Origin: Nostoc sp. KVJ3
GTDB taxonomy: Bacteria > Cyanobacteriota > Cyanobacteriia > Cyanobacteriales > Nostocaceae
Assembly (NCBI RefSeq): GCF_026127265.1
Contig: NZ_WWFG01000001.1
Location: 3,399,501-3,463,500, forward strand
DNA: 64,000 nucleotides
Direction of reading: 5' to 3'
Positions 61,787 through 64,000 of the stretch are shown here, in pieces. The position numbers and the translations under genes are program-made. Positions within the stretch are counted from its first letter, which is position 1. The number at the start of each line of letters is the position of its first letter. The notes under the pieces were generated by a model. It was not told the DNA's origin. It was given only the letters and a program-made list of their open reading frames with translations, and did not search any database.

Positions 61787-62770
61787 ATGATTCGCCGTCG
61801 TTCTACTCCTTGGATTCATAAATGGTCACGTCCATTGATTGCCGCGATCGCTGGATGTGGTGCGCTAACAACAGGTTATCTTGCCATCGAAAAGTTAACA
61901 GGAGGCAGTGCAGCTTGTGTCGCAGAGGCTGGTGCTAAGGGCTGTAATGATGTGCTTTCCAGCCCGTGGGCAACAGTTTTTGGTCAGCCATTAGCTTTGT
62001 TTGGGTTTTTGGCATACACCAGTATGGTGATATTTGCTTTGGCTCCCTTAGTATTAAACTCAGGAGAAAACAATAACCGCAAACAATTGGAGAATTGGAC
62101 GTGGTTGCTACTGCTAGCGGGTGCGATCGCGATGTCTGTTTTCAGCGGCTACTTAATGTACCTGCTAGCATTTCAAATCAAAGCCCTTTGTCCTTACTGT
62201 ATTGGTTCAGCTTTGTTTTCTTTGAGTCTTTTAGTACTGACAATTATCGGTCGAACTTGGGAGGATATTGGACAAATCCTCTTTACCGCCCTAATTGTGG
62301 GGATGATAACGCTGATTGGCACTTTAGGCGTTTATGCTGGCGTGAATCAATCAGATATTACATCTGGAACTCCTGGAAAACCCGTACAAATTAACTTTAC
62401 TCCCAAGGAAAACCCTAACCCAGCATTCGGTTGGAAAGTTACCACTACTTCTGGTGAGGCAGAAATAGCCTTAGCACGCCATCTGGTGAAGGTAGGCGCG
62501 AAGGAATATACTGCTTACTGGTGTCCTCACTGCCATGAACAAAAGCTGCTTTTTGGTAAAGAAGCCGAGGAAATAATCAATAATGATGTTAGGGTAGAAT
62601 GCGCTCCTGATGGACTCAAAGCTCAAACAGAACTGTGTAAAGCCGCAAAAATTGAAGGCTTCCCTACTTGGATCGTTAATGCTAAAAGCTATAGTGGAGT
62701 CCAAAATTTAGAGGAACTAGCAAAGGTTTCTGGTTATACAGGGCCTCGTGACTTCAAATATTTCAAGTAA
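61787..62770 (+). CDS. VKOR-thioredoxin fusion (disulfide-forming enzyme)
   Basis: A 327-residue membrane protein. Residues about 15-195 are a vitamin K epoxide reductase domain with four to five spans, the loop cysteine pair (Cys in SAACVAEAG and AKGCNDVL) and the quinone-side CPYC (about 136-139). The periplasmic C-terminal thioredoxin-like domain (about 220-325) has CPHC (near 245-248) and a cis-proline loop FPTW. Such fusions oxidise cysteines of exported or lumenal proteins and pass electrons to quinone. They replace DsbA/DsbB in cyanobacteria and plastids. Confidence 0.93.
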   Translation: MIRRRSTPWIHKWSRPLIAAIAGCGALTTGYLAIEKLTGGSAACVAEAGAKGCNDVLSSPWATVFGQPLALFGFLAYTSMVIFALAPLVLNSGENNNRKQLENWTWLLLLAGAIAMSVFSGYLMYLLAFQIKALCPYCIGSALFSLSLLVLTIIGRTWEDIGQILFTALIVGMITLIGTLGVYAGVNQSDITSGTPGKPVQINFTPKENPNPAFGWKVTTTSGEAEIALARHLVKVGAKEYTAYWCPHCHEQKLLFGKEAEEIINNDVRVECAPDGLKAQTELCKAAKIEGFPTWIVNAKSYSGVQNLEELAKVSGYTGPRDFKYFK

Positions 62771-63538
62771 TTGCCTTCAGAAAGCCAATGCCACACTACT
62801 TGTTTGACGTGGGGTTTCCTCGCGTGCAGCAACTGTAGTTCGGGCATATAGTAAGTACATCATTATTAATTAAGTACTTTTTTGCGATCGCGACTCAATA
62901 TGAGCTAAATACCCTGCTCCTGCGAACAGCACTAACTATGGTCAACTGGATGAATACAGCAAAGTCTGTTTCCAGTTGGCTTTTTTGTTTTTGGTAATAG
63001 ATAATGGGTGTTATCCAATACTTAAGTACCAATTTTCCGCTGCTTTTATCTGCAAACACCTGAAGCTGAAAGAAATTCATCAAGTATATTTACTCTTTAT
63101 AATGTATACTTCAATTTTCTTTTACAGCACTTGGAAGCCATCTTGAGATGCAATTCTGTCAGCGTCAAACCCAAAGGTATGTCTGTTGGAAGTGACAAGT
63201 TACTGTAATTCTTTGTAAAATGCTTAACCGACCGCAAATGTGAAAGTTTCATTGAGTAAGCTTTACCAGACAAGGATTTGAATGCTAAGTTCACTGAACT
63301 CACTTTCAACAGTATTTATTATTCTGTGGTGATAGCCACAAAACTTGTAGTTGCCATTTGGCCAGATAATTGGCCTCAAGATATGGTAATACATTCACAA
63401 ATACCTCAATGTTCTGAAGAATCTTCCTGAGTTGAAAAAACTCTTAGAAACTCTATTTAGCTCTTGCTTGAGCTATGTTAATCCGATAGATAATAGCTAT
63501 GGGAAATAGAGAATATTTCTCGCTACTAGGTAATGGGA
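62771..63538. other. Intergenic region before the CHASE2 gene
   Basis: It contains the hairpin at 62943-62986 and otherwise AT-rich DNA. Short minus-strand frames near 62895 and 63097 lack start signals and family features. An AGG eight bases before the ATG at 63539 serves the next gene. I see nothing else. Confidence 0.5.
62943..62986 (+). terminator. Candidate intrinsic terminator after the VKOR gene
   Basis: CAACTGGA (62943-62950) pairs with TCCAGTTG (62971-62978), with an inner ACAG/CTGT stem, followed by GC and a T-run. It lies 170 bases past the VKOR fusion stop. Confidence 0.65.
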
Positions 63539-64000
63539 ATGAAGCAGCAGTTAGACAAGCGTTTTGTAAAGTTAATCTTTGGACTCAAACAATCGCTTAG
63601 TCGAGGACACAGAGAATTGATTACTGCCACCAGCGTTGCATTCTGCGTTTTACTTTTGCACTCCATCGGATTATTGCAATCTTTGGAGTTGGCAGCTTTA
63701 GATCAATTTTTTCGCTTACGTCCCAACGAACTACCAGAAGAGCGTATTACTCTGGTGGTGATTGATGAAGCCTATTTAAAGGAAGTCGGTTCGTGGCCGA
63801 TTCCAGATAGGAAGATTGCCCAGTTGTTGCAAAAATTAAATGTCCACAAACCCCGTGCTATTGGCTTAGACATCTACCGAAATTTGCCAGTAGAGCCTGG
63901 TAATCAAGAACTGCGTGACACTTATAAGTCAATGCCCAACTTGATTGGTATTGAATTATTGGCAAATGACAAAAACGTTAGTGTTTCACCGCCATTAGGA
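63539..64000 (+). CDS. CHASE2-domain protein (3' end outside window)
   Basis: The frame is open from the ATG at 63539 to the last base, 154 codons. A basic N-terminus is followed by one membrane span (about residues 34-52, ATSVAFCVLLLHSIGLL). Then comes the extracytoplasmic CHASE2 sensor start: LDQFFRLRPNELPEERITLV, IDEAYLKEVGSWPIPDRKIA and AIGLDIYRN. In cyanobacteria CHASE2 is joined to an adenylate cyclase, histidine kinase or serine/threonine kinase; that part lies beyond the window. An ATG six bases upstream is possible but has poorer spacing from the AGG. Confidence 0.88.
   Translation, partial: MKQQLDKRFVKLIFGLKQSLSRGHRELITATSVAFCVLLLHSIGLLQSLELAALDQFFRLRPNELPEERITLVVIDEAYLKEVGSWPIPDRKIAQLLQKLNVHKPRAIGLDIYRNLPVEPGNQELRDTYKSMPNLIGIELLANDKNVSVSPPLG

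Overview
The window looks like chromosome from a filamentous, probably heterocyst-forming cyanobacterium of the Nostoc/Anabaena group. The evidence is a photosystem II D2 gene (psbD), chlorophyll synthase (chlG), a BtpA-type photosystem I biogenesis gene and a PucC-like carrier. HIP1 octamers (GCGATCGC) are scattered everywhere. Intergenic regions are full of heptamer STRR arrays and GC-rich palindromes of the kind known from Nostocales. No rRNA, CRISPR array, prophage or intact transposase gene was seen. One tRNA (Asn-GTT) is present.

Layout. 1-11.4 kb: the end of a glycosyltransferase-like gene, an ABC1/UbiB-family kinase with a small membrane protein, an M1 aminopeptidase with HEAT repeats, a DUF3352 protein, a methyltransferase overlapping a PrsW-like protease, and a Uma2 gene broken by a repeat insertion. 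11.4-18.4 kb: a tandem-domain PTPS/QueD-like protein, then Rrf2 regulator, cysK and a J-domain gene in one direction, a large SLH-porin, and a pterin carbinolamine dehydratase. 18.5-20.1 kb: a terminator-bounded structured transcript with a 23-codon ORF behind an almost complete anti-16S Shine-Dalgarno, downstream of a psbD copy that has no psbC. 20.4-27.1 kb: a small conserved protein, an ECF-type ATPase, a YacP/NYN nuclease-like protein, tRNA-Asn followed by gene relics, an acyltransferase, a BlaI/M56 pair and a ComB-like phosphatase.

27.1-43.5 kb is a cell-surface polysaccharide island, almost all on the minus strand. In transcription order it holds ABC-2 permease and ATPase (Wzm/Wzt type), methyltransferase, sulfotransferase, CgeB-like glycosyltransferase, a 1049-residue three-domain fusion, GT4, GT2, a dead gmd fragment, two more GT4 genes, and rfbA, rfbC and rfbD for dTDP-rhamnose (rfbB is not here). 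Four consecutive, enzymatically unrelated proteins of this island share a C-terminal helix-like module around SKFWKLR, usually behind a coiled coil. In two of them the coiled coil is a perfect 21-bp tandem array. This shared tag is the most striking possibly undescribed feature of the window.

43.8-64 kb: three tandem Uma2-family genes (the middle one interrupted by a single amber codon), a DUF2862 protein, an ArsA/Get3-like ATPase with an altered P-loop, chlG, an alcohol dehydrogenase, an inositol monophosphatase-family protein, a PucC-family carrier, a DUF2887-type gene lacking its nuclease core, an aldo/keto reductase, another Uma2, a CrhR-like RNA helicase, rimO, btpA, a VKOR-thioredoxin fusion, and the start of a CHASE2-domain protein running off the end.

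A second theme is repeats acting on genes. Repeat elements sit in frame inside the aminopeptidase, put stops into a Uma2 gene, extend the apparent 5' ends of rfbC and blaI, and supply the last codons and stop of the alcohol dehydrogenase. All assignments are from reading the sequence; no similarity search or folding program was run.
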